From Leptofilum sp050292445 (GTDB lineage: Bacteria > Chloroflexota > Anaerolineae > Promineifilales > Promineifilaceae), in assembly GCA_050292445.1 (NCBI GenBank), contig JBNKLQ010000044.1, positions 1 through 30,153 of the forward strand: a stretch of 30,153 bases of DNA, given 5' to 3'. Both the position numbers and the translations under genes were made by a program. Under the pieces are notes generated by a model, which was not told the DNA's origin, did no database searches, and saw only the letters and a list, made by a program, of their open reading frames with translations. This document shows, piece after piece, positions 1-7,751 of the stretch (position 1 is its first letter; each line of letters begins with the position of its first letter).

Positions 1-1
1 G

Positions 2-742
2 CAGTTTGAGCAGGAAGACCCCAACTTTTTTGAAGGCTGTATGCCCATCGAGGTGATGGCCCAGCGTGGGCGGAAATCATTGGCGTTTGGTCCGATGCGG
101 CCGGTGGGCTTGATTGATCCGCGTCATGGCAAACGGCCGTATGCCGTCGTTCAGCTGCGCCAGGATAACCTGATTGGTTCTCTCTACAACATTGTTGGCT
201 TCCAGACAAACCTGAAATGGGGCGAGCAAAAGCGGGTGCTGCGGCTTATCCCCGGCCTGGAAAACGCCGAATTTTTGCGTTACGGCATGATGCACCGCAA
301 CACTTACATCAATGCTCCCCGGCTGCTCCAACCGACGCTGCAATATCGCGGCCGTACGGACCTCTTTTTTGCCGGGCAGATCACTGGTGTGGAAGGGTAC
401 ATGGGCAACGCCGCCACAGGGCTAGTCGCCGGGCTTAATGCCGCTCGCCTCCTCAAAGGGCAAATGCCTGTCATATTCCCCACCAGCACCATGCTCGGTG
501 CCTTGTGCCATTACGTCACCCACGCCAGCATCAAAGATTTTCAGCCGATGAAGGCCAATTTTGGCCTGTTCCCCCAACCGCAGACCCAAATGTCCAAATC
601 GGACCGCTACCGTTGGTACAGTGAGCGGGCGTTGACGGCCATGCGGCGCTTTACCCGCAACAACAAGGTCACCTATGATCGCTACATAGCCGAATCCAAT
701 TTTGCCGAGGAAATGCTTGCCTTACCGGGAGAAGGCCCTTGA
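2..742 (+). CDS. trmFO: TrmFO, folate-dependent tRNA (uracil-5-)-methyltransferase, C-terminal part (5' end outside window)
   Basis: This is the C-terminal half or more of the flavoenzyme that makes ribothymidine at position 54 of the tRNA T-loop, using methylenetetrahydrofolate and FAD/NAD(P)H in the cytosol. The frame is open from base 2 through ATG 41, which is internal and not a start. It reads through family-typical segments: FFEGCMPIEVMA, PYAVVQLRQDN, NIVGFQTNLKWGEQKRV, IPGLENAEFLRYGMMHRNTYINAP, and the C-terminal FAD-site stretch FFAGQITGVEGYMGNAATG. These match the TrmFO (GidA-like) family, not TrmA, so the organism is of the folate-dependent type. It ends in TGA at 740-742 and overlaps the TTG start of the next gene by 4 bases, suggesting translational coupling. 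Only the N-terminal Rossmann part is missing, because of the window edge. Confidence 0.95.
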   Translation, partial: QFEQEDPNFFEGCMPIEVMAQRGRKSLAFGPMRPVGLIDPRHGKRPYAVVQLRQDNLIGSLYNIVGFQTNLKWGEQKRVLRLIPGLENAEFLRYGMMHRNTYINAPRLLQPTLQYRGRTDLFFAGQITGVEGYMGNAATGLVAGLNAARLLKGQMPVIFPTSTMLGALCHYVTHASIKDFQPMKANFGLFPQPQTQMSKSDRYRWYSERALTAMRRFTRNNKVTYDRYIAESNFAEEMLALPGEGP

Positions 743-1938
743 GTGAAAATCTAAAGCTGTGGCTGCGGCAGCAATCTGCCAGACTCTGCGCCGACACCCT
801 GCATCGGGTGCCAAACATGCTGCCCGATGAAGATGACCTGATTCAGTTTCTCTCGGTGCTGGTAGACAGTGTTGGCAGTTTGCGCGAATTACAGCTGGCT
901 AAGGTGCAGTCATGGGCGCTCACTGCCATTGGGCACGATGCCCCGGCGGCGTATGATTGGATGGTGCTGCTGCGCGTGCTGAAAGAGGAAATCGGCCGTA
1001 AGCTGGAAAATGCGTTTACACCGACACAAGCACTTAGCGCCTGGCGTCAGATTGATGATGTGTTAACGTACGCCATTATTGAAGCCACCCAACTGGCTTC
1101 AGACATGCAGCGATCTGAACTGCTCTCTCACATGGCACAGCTGCGTACCCAGCAAGAAAAATTCAAAGAAAGTAAAACCAAGTTCATTGCTGTGGCTGCG
1201 CACGAATTAAAAACCCCGCTTACCATTTTAGAAGGCTACACCAATATTTTACGGGCCGAAACCCAAAACGAGCCGCAGCTGCACATTTATTTGGAAGGGT
1301 TGGGCAATGGTTTCCGTCGCATGCACGAAATTATTGGTGATATGCTGGATGTCTCTTTGCTTGATTTGCGGACGGTAGAGCTTAAATACCAGGAAATCAA
1401 CCTGGAACGGACGATTTTACTGGTGGCCGACAGCGTCGATCGTTATTACGCGAGCCGGGGCGTGGATTTGAAGATTGTCCCCTTTGAATTTGAGAACAAT
1501 ACTTTTGGTGATCCAGAGAAGCTCAAAAAAGCACTCACCAAAATATTGATGAATGGTTTAAAGTACACGCCAGATGGTGGACAGGTTGTTGTGTCGGGCG
1601 CTTTGGTGCGGCAGGATGAAGTCACTGAAGATCTGGCGGGTTTTGTTGATATTCAGGTCAGGGATACGGGTATAGGTATTGACCCGGAGAATTTGGAATC
1701 TATTTTTGAAAAATTTGGCAGTATTGCTGATGCCAGCTTGCATTCTTCCAGCAAAACAAAATTTAAGGGAGGCGGTCCAGGACTGGGTTTGCCCATTGCT
1801 CGTGGCATTACTGAGGCACACGGCGGGCACGTTTGGGCAGAAAGCCCCGGCTTTGATGAAGACAATTGTCCTGGCAGCACATTTCACATTGAAATACCCA
1901 TCTGGCTGGCTTCGCCGGAACTTCCTTCTGATTTTTAA
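739..1938 (+). CDS. soluble sensor histidine kinase (helical N-terminus, HisKA, HATPase_c)
   Basis: A 399-residue kinase without transmembrane segments. Residues 1-140 are helical, without a domain I can name. HisKA follows, with the H-box FIAVAAHELKTPLTILEG and phospho-acceptor His155. The catalytic ATPase domain has N272 (N-box), D309-TGIGI (G1 box) and a glycine-rich GGGPGLGL at 344-351 (G2). It would autophosphorylate and pass phosphate to a response regulator, but none is encoded in this window. The TTG start at 739 is preceded by a good ribosome-binding site (GGGAGAAGG) and gives the 4-base overlap with trmFO; no better ATG lies nearby. The coupling to a tRNA-modification gene looks incidental to function. 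The octamer ACGGCCGT is absent from this gene. Confidence 0.9.
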   Translation: MSENLKLWLRQQSARLCADTLHRVPNMLPDEDDLIQFLSVLVDSVGSLRELQLAKVQSWALTAIGHDAPAAYDWMVLLRVLKEEIGRKLENAFTPTQALSAWRQIDDVLTYAIIEATQLASDMQRSELLSHMAQLRTQQEKFKESKTKFIAVAAHELKTPLTILEGYTNILRAETQNEPQLHIYLEGLGNGFRRMHEIIGDMLDVSLLDLRTVELKYQEINLERTILLVADSVDRYYASRGVDLKIVPFEFENNTFGDPEKLKKALTKILMNGLKYTPDGGQVVVSGALVRQDEVTEDLAGFVDIQVRDTGIGIDPENLESIFEKFGSIADASLHSSSKTKFKGGGPGLGLPIARGITEAHGGHVWAESPGFDEDNCPGSTFHIEIPIWLASPELPSDF

Positions 1939-1996
1939 TGTCCCAGGGCTGCCGATCTTGGTTTTTTAGTTACCGAACAACAATAAAGGAGATTTC

Positions 1997-3592
1997 ATGG
2001 ATGTCTCTGTAGAAATTGTGTTGAGGGATGTTACCGTGTATCTGGACAGAGCTCGTGTCTCTGGCTTAGGCGGCTGCGAGTTGGCAGTTGGCCGTCACCG
2101 CCTAATTGTGCCGAATTTACCTTTAACCATGGATACAAATTCGATCCGGGTGCGTGGTAGCGGTACGGCAAAAGTGCGGCTGTTGGGGGTAGAGGTTACG
2201 CGCCAATTTTTTGAAGAATCGCCAGCGGAAGCGGTGCGGACCTTAGAAGCGCAAATTGAAAAAGTGCAGGATTCGCTGCGGGTGTTGGAAGATCAAAAGG
2301 CGGGCTGGCAGGCGCACGGTACGTATCTGGATGGTATCCGGCAGGCTACGGCCGAATTTGCCAAGGGTCTCTCGCGGGGCAAAACAACGGTCGCTGAGCA
2401 GCAGCAGGTGATTGCCTTTTTGCAGGAACAGGATGAAGCGATGCGGTCAGCCGTGCGCCAACTGGAACAAGAGCAAAGAGTGTTGATGCGCCGGCTGCAA
2501 AAATTGCAGCAAGAACTCAAACAAATCAGGTCAACCAAGCCACCGCAGCAGTACCAGGCTCAAATCGAGGTTGAGGTGCTGAGCGACGGCCGTTTCCAGC
2601 CTGAAGTAAGCTATGTGGTGAACCAGGCCGGGTGGCAGCCGCTGTATGACATTCGGCTTTTGCCGGAAAACGGCCGTTACGCGCTAGAAATCAACTATCT
2701 GGCCCAGATTACCCAACGCAGTGGCCAGGCGTGGTCACAGGTGAATTTGGCCGTTTCTACGGCCCGTCCGGCGCTTAACCAAAGAGTGCCAAAGATTACT
2801 CCCTGGTTTATCCGTGAATACCAGCCACCCCAGCCGCGTCAGTTGGTGCGCGCCGCCCAGCCTGCTCCGGCCATGGCCAAGATGGAGATGATGGCTGCCG
2901 ATGCTGCGCCAGAGCCTGAAGCAGCCGCCGAGCCATTTGTGGCTGAAACGGTAACCGCAGACGTGCAATCGGAGGGAACGGCCGTTACCTTCCGCGCCCC
3001 AGGCCAAACCGACATCCCCAACGACGGTTCGCCGCATAAAATCACCTTGCAACAAATTCGGCTGGAGCCAAAGCTGGATTATCTCACCATCCCCAAATTC
3101 AGTGACGCTGTTTTCCGGCGAGCGACTATCGATTACGAGCAGGCGGGTCCGCTGCTGCCAGGTGCTGCTAGCCTGTTTGTGGCCGAGGAGTATATTGGCC
3201 AGACCCAAATCAAGTTCACTGCGCAGGGTGATGAACTAGAATTGCTGTTGGGTGTGGAGGATCGCATTACCGTTGAGCGCAAGCTGGCCCGGCGAGATGT
3301 GGACAAAAAGCTGCTGCGGGATCAGCGACAATTGCGTTACGGATACACCATCGAATTGAAAAACTTGCTCACGACCGAGGCGCAAGTTGTGCTGAAGGAC
3401 CATATCCCGGTTTCGCGCCATGAGCAGATCAAGGTAAAATTAGATGATGTACGGCCGCAGCCTACCGAGCAGACCGATTTGAACTTGCTGGAATGGCAGC
3501 TCAATCTGGCCAGCGGTGCTGAGGAGACTGTACGCTATGAATACAGCGTCCATCATCCACGAAACTTAAACGTTGTTGGGTTAATGGATTAA
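1997..3592 (+). CDS. DUF4139 domain protein (mucoidy inhibitor MuiA-like)
   Basis: A 531-residue protein in the DUF4140/DUF4139 family. The N-terminal beta-rich part (about 5-75: VEIVLRDVTVYLDRARVSG...VPNLPLTMDTNSIRVRG) matches DUF4140. A long coiled coil follows (about 78-180, rich in Q, E, R and K). The C-terminal DUF4139 part (about 190-530) contains 'EVSYVVNQAGWQPLYDIRL' and ends in 'EYSVHHPRNLNVVGL'. An Ala/Pro/Glu/Met-rich insert of about 40 residues sits near 283-320. No signal peptide is visible. The family's biochemical role is unsettled; 'mucoidy inhibitor' comes from one named member and should not be taken as function here. The start is supported by AAAGGAG about 6 bases before ATG 1997. 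A long hairpin separates it from hflX. Confidence 0.85.
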   Translation: MDVSVEIVLRDVTVYLDRARVSGLGGCELAVGRHRLIVPNLPLTMDTNSIRVRGSGTAKVRLLGVEVTRQFFEESPAEAVRTLEAQIEKVQDSLRVLEDQKAGWQAHGTYLDGIRQATAEFAKGLSRGKTTVAEQQQVIAFLQEQDEAMRSAVRQLEQEQRVLMRRLQKLQQELKQIRSTKPPQQYQAQIEVEVLSDGRFQPEVSYVVNQAGWQPLYDIRLLPENGRYALEINYLAQITQRSGQAWSQVNLAVSTARPALNQRVPKITPWFIREYQPPQPRQLVRAAQPAPAMAKMEMMAADAAPEPEAAAEPFVAETVTADVQSEGTAVTFRAPGQTDIPNDGSPHKITLQQIRLEPKLDYLTIPKFSDAVFRRATIDYEQAGPLLPGAASLFVAEEYIGQTQIKFTAQGDELELLLGVEDRITVERKLARRDVDKKLLRDQRQLRYGYTIELKNLLTTEAQVVLKDHIPVSRHEQIKVKLDDVRPQPTEQTDLNLLEWQLNLASGAEETVRYEYSVHHPRNLNVVGLMD

Positions 3593-3605
3593 GTACAGAC
3601 CCTAA

Positions 3606-3662
3606 ATTTCCCCGGAAACTTTTTAGCAGATGAGGGATCTGAAGTACAGTTTCCGGGGAAAT
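3606..3662. promoter_or_regulatory. Long perfect hairpin covering the hflX start codon
   Basis: Perfect 15-bp inverted repeat: left arm 3606-3620 (atttccccggaaact), right arm 3648-3662, loop of 27 nt. The right arm includes the first two bases of the hflX ATG, so in mRNA the start codon would sit at the base of the stem. There is no run of T after it, so a standard intrinsic terminator is unlikely. It resembles the elements at 6405-6463 and 22831-22888 in size and geometry. Confidence 0.7.
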
Positions 3663-5016
3663 GCGAACTGATCATCCGGAGGATATTATTTCCCAAAAAT
3701 TTTACGAAACCACGCAGCCAAAAGAGCGCGCTTTTTTGGTTGGGGCAGAATTAAAACTGGGACGGCCGTTACTGTCCGTCGAAGATAGTTTGCTGGAGTT
3801 GCAACGGTTAGCCGATACGGCTGGATTGGCTGTGGTAGGGCAAACCATCCAGCGCTTTGACCGTCCAGACAGCGCCACCTACATCGGTTCTGGCAAGGTT
3901 GAAGAAGTTAAAATGCTCATCGAGGAGCTAGACGCTGAGGTCGTTCTCTTTGATGATGAGCTAAGTCCACGTCATCAGCGCGAGTTGGAAAAAGAGTTTG
4001 GCGAGGATGTCAAAGTGATTGACCGTACGGCGCTCATTCTGGATATTTTTGCCCAGCATGCCCAAACGCGCGAGGGTAAATTGCAGGTGGAGCTGGCCCA
4101 ATTGGAGTACCGCGTACCGCGCCTGACGCGCATGTGGACCCATCTTGCCCGACAGGCGGGGGGGCGCGTGGGTGGCATGGGCGGTGGGGTTGGCTTGCGT
4201 GGCCCTGGTGAAACCCAGCTAGAAACCGACCGGCGCGAAATTGGACGGCGTATTTCACACATCAAGGACCAGTTAGAAAACGTGCGAGCGCATCGGGAGC
4301 GGCACCGGGCTAAACGACAGCAAACAGAGCTGCAGGTGGTGGCCATTGTTGGCTACACCAATGCGGGCAAGTCAACGTTGCTCAATAAGCTGAGCGATGC
4401 CGATGTGCTGTCGGCCGACATGCTGTTTGCCACGCTGGACCCCACCACGCGCAAAGTAGATATGCCGGGTGGACGCGAGCTGCTCTTTACCGATACGGTG
4501 GGCTTCATCCAAAAGCTGCCTACGGACATTGTGGCTGCCTTTCGCGCCACGTTGGAAGAGATTACCGAAGCGGATATGCTGCTGCACGTGGTCGATGCCA
4601 CCCATCCCAATGCAGAAGCCCAAATTGAGTCGGTGGAAGATACGTTGGCTGAGCTTGAAGTGGATCATTTGCCGATGGTGGTGGCTCTCAACAAGGTTGA
4701 TTTACTACCTGAGGATGCGGATCCAATGAAACAATTCGACCTGCCGTATCCCGTTGTGCCGGTTTCGGCCGTAACGGGCACAGGGATACAAGAGCTGCTT
4801 GTGGCCGTAGACGCCGCCATGGTGCGCTATTTGCAGCCGCTGACGGTGCTGCTGCCTTACAAGCGGGGGGATTTGCTTTCCCTGATGTATGAGCGTGGGC
4901 AGGTGGATAGTGAAGAGCATACCGGAGACGGCGTTATTGTTTATGGACGTTTACCGAAACGGCTGGTACCATATTTTGAACCTTATATAAATGGACAACA
5001 AACAGCCAATGAATGA
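3661..5016 (+). CDS. hflX: GTPase HflX
   Basis: A 451-residue HflX, the ribosome-associated GTPase that splits stalled or heat-damaged 70S ribosomes. The N-terminal HflX domain (about 25-210) carries 'YIGSGKVEEVK', 'FDDELSPRHQRELE', 'DRTALILDIFAQHAQTREGK' and the glycine-rich 'GGRVGGMGGGVGLRGPGE'. The G domain follows: G1 GYTNAGKST (231-239), G3 DTVGF (278-282), G4 NKVD (344-347) and a G5-like SAVTG. A short C-terminal ferredoxin-like tail ends the protein. Length is normal. ATG 3661 has no Shine-Dalgarno and lies at the end of a hairpin stem, so initiation may be structure-controlled. The ORF is open with no better upstream start. The next small gene overlaps its 3' end. Confidence 0.97.
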   Translation: MRTDHPEDIISQKFYETTQPKERAFLVGAELKLGRPLLSVEDSLLELQRLADTAGLAVVGQTIQRFDRPDSATYIGSGKVEEVKMLIEELDAEVVLFDDELSPRHQRELEKEFGEDVKVIDRTALILDIFAQHAQTREGKLQVELAQLEYRVPRLTRMWTHLARQAGGRVGGMGGGVGLRGPGETQLETDRREIGRRISHIKDQLENVRAHRERHRAKRQQTELQVVAIVGYTNAGKSTLLNKLSDADVLSADMLFATLDPTTRKVDMPGGRELLFTDTVGFIQKLPTDIVAAFRATLEEITEADMLLHVVDATHPNAEAQIESVEDTLAELEVDHLPMVVALNKVDLLPEDADPMKQFDLPYPVVPVSAVTGTGIQELLVAVDAAMVRYLQPLTVLLPYKRGDLLSLMYERGQVDSEEHTGDGVIVYGRLPKRLVPYFEPYINGQQTANE

Positions 5017-5209
5017 TTTTTTAGATAGAGTCAGCGAGTTTATTAGTAAATATCCGGGCTTCTTACCCTTGCTCGGTCTTGTTCTGATTATTTTGAATTT
5101 GATTTTACAAATTTTCCCTGGCAGTTGGTTTGTCGATCGGAACATTTTGCTGCACCTGGGCCTGATTATCAGCTTGATCGGTTTGCTGATTGTACGGCCG
5201 TTAACCTAA
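4991..5209 (+). CDS. small two-helix membrane protein
   Basis: A 72-residue (or 66-residue) protein with two hydrophobic helices: about 23-42 (GFLPLLGLVLIILNLILQIF) and about 53-69 (LLHLGLIISLIGLLIVR). A short amphipathic N-terminus precedes them. It would be an inner-membrane micro protein of unknown function. Two starts are possible: ATG 4991, overlapping hflX by 26 bases, or ATG 5009, overlapping by 8. Neither has a clear ribosome-binding site, so it probably depends on translation of hflX. The pattern of two clean helices, a short polar turn and an RP-L end argues for a real gene. I recognise no named family. Confidence 0.6.
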   Translation: MDNKQPMNDFLDRVSEFISKYPGFLPLLGLVLIILNLILQIFPGSWFVDRNILLHLGLIISLIGLLIVRPLT

Positions 5210-5229
5210 TCCCTCTACTTTATTTTTCT

Positions 5230-6393
5230 ATGATTCCAATTGAAACCCTTGTTCAAAACGGCCGTGTTCAGGCCGCGCTCGCTTATTTTTTAGAGCATGT
5301 TCCACAGTTTGTGGAGCAGGCGATTGCCATCCAGCAAATTCCAGCCCCCACTTTTGCTGAAGCGAAACGCGCCGCTTATGTTGCCCAACGTTTTTCAGAG
5401 ATTGGCCTGGTGGATGTGGTGGAAGACGAGCTGCATAATGTGTACGGCCGTTTCCCTGGCAGTCAACCGTCCGATCATCCCCCGCTTGTCATCTCCGCTC
5501 ATACAGATACCGTCTTCCCGGCAAAAACGGATCTCACCGTAAAACGCCAGGATCGCCTTACATATGGTCCTGGCATTGGCGATAATTCCACTGGGGTGGC
5601 GGGATTATTGGCCTTGGTTGAGGCACTGAAACTAGGCGAGATACGGCCGTTGGCCGACATTTGGTTTGTGGCCAACGTGGGCGAAGAAGGGTTGGGTGAT
5701 TTACGGGGCATGTGGGCTGTGGTGCAGCGTTTCGGCGGAGAAGCTGTTTATCTGGTGATTGAAGGCGGCCTGTATGGTCAGATTTCCCACCAGGCCATTG
5801 GCGTGCGGCGATATGAAATCAATATCACCACACCAGGTGGCCACTCTTGGGGCAATTTTGGCCAGAAGAGCGCCATTCATGAACTGGGGCATTTAATTGC
5901 GGCCATCGACAAGCTGCAACTTCCTACAAGGCCCAAAACGACCTACAATGTGGGGATTATTGAAGGTGGGACCTCAATTAACACCATTGCCCAATCGGCC
6001 AAAATGCTGCTGGATCTGCGTTCTGAAGAACCAGCTCGTCTAGAAATTTTGGTGGCAGAGGTGGAGAAGTTGGTTTCTCTGCGGCAAAAATTGCCAAATG
6101 TGACGGTGCAAATGACCCAAATCGGTAATCGCCCGGCGGGGCGGTTGTCCCGGGAGCATCCGTTGGTGCAGCAGGCGGCGGCAGCGCTGCGGCAGTCGGG
6201 CTGGGACAAAGTCAGCTACATTGCCAGTAGTACCGATGCCAATGTGCCGCTGAGTCAAGGGTATACGGCCGTTTGCATTGGCCTTACCGAATCGAGCAAC
6301 GCCCACCGCCTCGATGAATACATGGACAGCACCCATCTGGCGGCAGGGATGAGTCAACTGTTGCTGCTGACTCTGTCAGTGGCCGGGATATAA
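5230..6393 (+). CDS. M20-family zinc metallopeptidase (PepT/ArgE-like)
   Basis: A 387-residue cytosolic di-zinc aminopeptidase/deacylase of the M20 family. Metal and catalytic residues are all visible: SAHTDTVFP (His91, Asp93), GDNSTG (Asp118), GEEG (Glu152 catalytic base, Glu153), IEGG (next metal ligand) and C-terminal NAHRLDEY (His359). The lid/dimerisation domain lies between, with 'TTPGGHSWGNFG'. The substrate cannot be told from sequence: tripeptides, acylated amino acids and carboxypeptidase-type substrates are all possible. The reading frame is open back to ATG 5125, but those 35 residues overlap the small membrane-protein gene in another frame and look non-coding. ATG 5230, where the family-like 'MIPIETLV' begins, is the better start, though it lacks a good Shine-Dalgarno. 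Confidence 0.88.
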   Translation: MIPIETLVQNGRVQAALAYFLEHVPQFVEQAIAIQQIPAPTFAEAKRAAYVAQRFSEIGLVDVVEDELHNVYGRFPGSQPSDHPPLVISAHTDTVFPAKTDLTVKRQDRLTYGPGIGDNSTGVAGLLALVEALKLGEIRPLADIWFVANVGEEGLGDLRGMWAVVQRFGGEAVYLVIEGGLYGQISHQAIGVRRYEINITTPGGHSWGNFGQKSAIHELGHLIAAIDKLQLPTRPKTTYNVGIIEGGTSINTIAQSAKMLLDLRSEEPARLEILVAEVEKLVSLRQKLPNVTVQMTQIGNRPAGRLSREHPLVQQAAAALRQSGWDKVSYIASSTDANVPLSQGYTAVCIGLTESSNAHRLDEYMDSTHLAAGMSQLLLLTLSVAGI

Positions 6394-6404
6394 GCCTCAA
6401 CGAC

Positions 6405-6463
6405 TATTTCTCTGGAAACAGCCTTGCTGGCGATTGCCTTGTTTGATAGTTTCCAGGGAAATA
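6405..6463. promoter_or_regulatory. Long hairpin between M20 peptidase and acyl-CoA dehydrogenase genes
   Basis: 15-bp inverted repeat with one G-T wobble: left arm 6405-6419 (tatttctctggaaac), right arm 6449-6463 (gtttccagggaaata), loop of 29 nt. It starts 12 bases after the peptidase stop and ends 60 bases before the next ATG. Its arms resemble those of the 3606-3662 hairpin (shared pattern TTTCYCYGGAAAC). It may be a terminator for the peptidase gene or a leader element for the dehydrogenase gene; no T-run follows. Confidence 0.6.
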
Positions 6464-6523
6464 AAAGTACAAACAAACCTACTATTTTTAGCAACTGAAC
6501 AGAAAACCATTTTGGAGTAAGCA

Positions 6524-7672
6524 ATGAACTTTGAATTAAGTGAAGAACAGCGCGAGTTTCAACATATTGTGCATGATTTTGTGGCCAAAGAGCTAAAGCC
6601 GAAGGCCCGTGAAACGGATGCGTCGGGTGAGTTTAACTGGACGGCCGTTAAAAAGATGGGTCCGATTGGCCTGCTAGGATTGGAAGTGCCAGAAGAATAT
6701 GGTGGCGCACAGGTGGATGCCGTCAGTGCGGCCATTGCAATTGAAGAGTTGGGCTGGGGCTGTGGCTCCACGGCACTGGCTGTGTCGGCGCACAATGGAT
6801 TGGCGCTGGGACCCATCGTGAAATATGGCAATGAAGCACAAAAAGGGCAGTGGCTGCCACCATTGGCAACCGGCAAGGGCAAACTAGGCTGCCTTTCACT
6901 AACAGAGCCAGGAGCTGGTTCTGATTTGCAGGGTGGCGTGCGAACAACGGCCGTTAAAGAAGGCGACTCCTGGATCATTGATGGGGCCAAGATGTGGATG
7001 ACCAACGCCTCTATTTCTGATCTGATGGTGGTTTTGTGTCGCACCGACCATGCGGGCGGTAGCCACGCGTTGAGCCACATTTTGGTGCCCACAGACACGC
7101 CCGGGATCACCATTGGTCCGGCCGAGAAAAAAATGGGGCTAAAAGGCTCGCCCACCCACGCGGTGACCTTTGAAGAGGTGCGTGTGCCCCTCGAAAATTT
7201 ACTGGGCGAAGAAGGACGTGGTTTGCAGCAAACGTTGGCTACGTTGGATAGTGGGCGCGTGGGCATTGGTGCGTTGGCGGTTGGTTTGGGACAGGCGGCT
7301 TATGAAACGGCCGTACGCTATGCCCACGAGCGCGAGACCTTTGGCAAACCCATTGCCCAACACCAGGCTGTGCAGTGGATGCTGGCCGATGCCGCCACCG
7401 AACTGCAAGCCGCTCGCTTAATGGTTTACTGGGCAGCTTCTCTAAAAGGAGCCGGGCAAAAATACACCAAAGAAGCCGCCATGGCCAAACTATTCGCCAC
7501 GGAGGTCAGTGAGCGCGTTTGCCGCAATGCTATTCAGATTCATGGCGGCTATGGCTACAGCAGCGAATTTGAGGTAGAGCGCATGTACCGCGACACGCGC
7601 CTGATGACGATTGGGGAAGGTACCAGCGAAATTCAACGACTGGTCATTGCCCGGCACATTTTGAATTTGTAG
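6524..7672 (+). CDS. acyl-CoA dehydrogenase
   Basis: A 382-residue FAD-dependent acyl-CoA dehydrogenase of normal length. It catalyses the first, alpha-beta desaturation step of fatty acid or branched-chain acyl-CoA breakdown and passes electrons to electron-transfer flavoprotein. The three-domain order is clear: N-terminal helices (1-120), beta domain (LGCLSLTEPGAGSDLQG, DGAKMWMTNA), then C-terminal helices with 'RVGIGALAVGLGQAAYETAVRYA', 'ERETFGKPIAQHQAVQW' and 'QIHGGYGYSSEFEVERMYRD'. The catalytic base is Glu365 in IGEGTSEIQ, the short/medium-chain position. Chain-length preference is not readable. The start is supported by TTGGAG upstream of ATG 6524. It is monocistronic as seen, with a hairpin upstream and a strong hairpin downstream. 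Confidence 0.95.
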   Translation: MNFELSEEQREFQHIVHDFVAKELKPKARETDASGEFNWTAVKKMGPIGLLGLEVPEEYGGAQVDAVSAAIAIEELGWGCGSTALAVSAHNGLALGPIVKYGNEAQKGQWLPPLATGKGKLGCLSLTEPGAGSDLQGGVRTTAVKEGDSWIIDGAKMWMTNASISDLMVVLCRTDHAGGSHALSHILVPTDTPGITIGPAEKKMGLKGSPTHAVTFEEVRVPLENLLGEEGRGLQQTLATLDSGRVGIGALAVGLGQAAYETAVRYAHERETFGKPIAQHQAVQWMLADAATELQAARLMVYWAASLKGAGQKYTKEAAMAKLFATEVSERVCRNAIQIHGGYGYSSEFEVERMYRDTRLMTIGEGTSEIQRLVIARHILNL

Positions 7673-7700
7673 AAAAGTGGGAAGTGAAGCGTGATGCGTG

Positions 7701-7740
7701 AAGCGGGAAACGTGATTTTGTTCGGTCACGTTTCCCGCTT
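7701..7740. terminator. Terminator hairpin between converging genes
   Basis: Perfect 15-bp inverted repeat: aagcgggaaacgtga at 7701-7715, its complement at 7726-7740, 10-nt loop. It lies in the 79-bp gap between the + strand acyl-CoA dehydrogenase and the - strand cadherin gene, so it can serve both directions. A weak T-rich stretch (tacgttttatatta) follows on the + strand. Just upstream, 7684-7703 holds imperfect iterations of GTGAAGCGTGATGCGTG. Confidence 0.7.
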
Positions 7741-7751
7741 TACGTTTTATA

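Noticed and set aside
5125..5229. N-terminal extension of the M20 peptidase
   Set aside because: The 35 added residues overlap the micro membrane protein in another frame and have no family similarity; ATG 5230 begins the recognisable protein.
6559..7266. 235-codon - strand open frame within the acyl-CoA dehydrogenase gene
   Set aside because: The + strand frame has full family signatures with the catalytic Glu; the antisense frame shows only composition-driven openness.
7684..7715. Iterated GTGAAGC/GTGATGC words as a mobile-element end
   Set aside because: Short and imperfect, with no target duplication; a looser cousin occurs at 12417-12440. Best read as part of intergenic terminator DNA.
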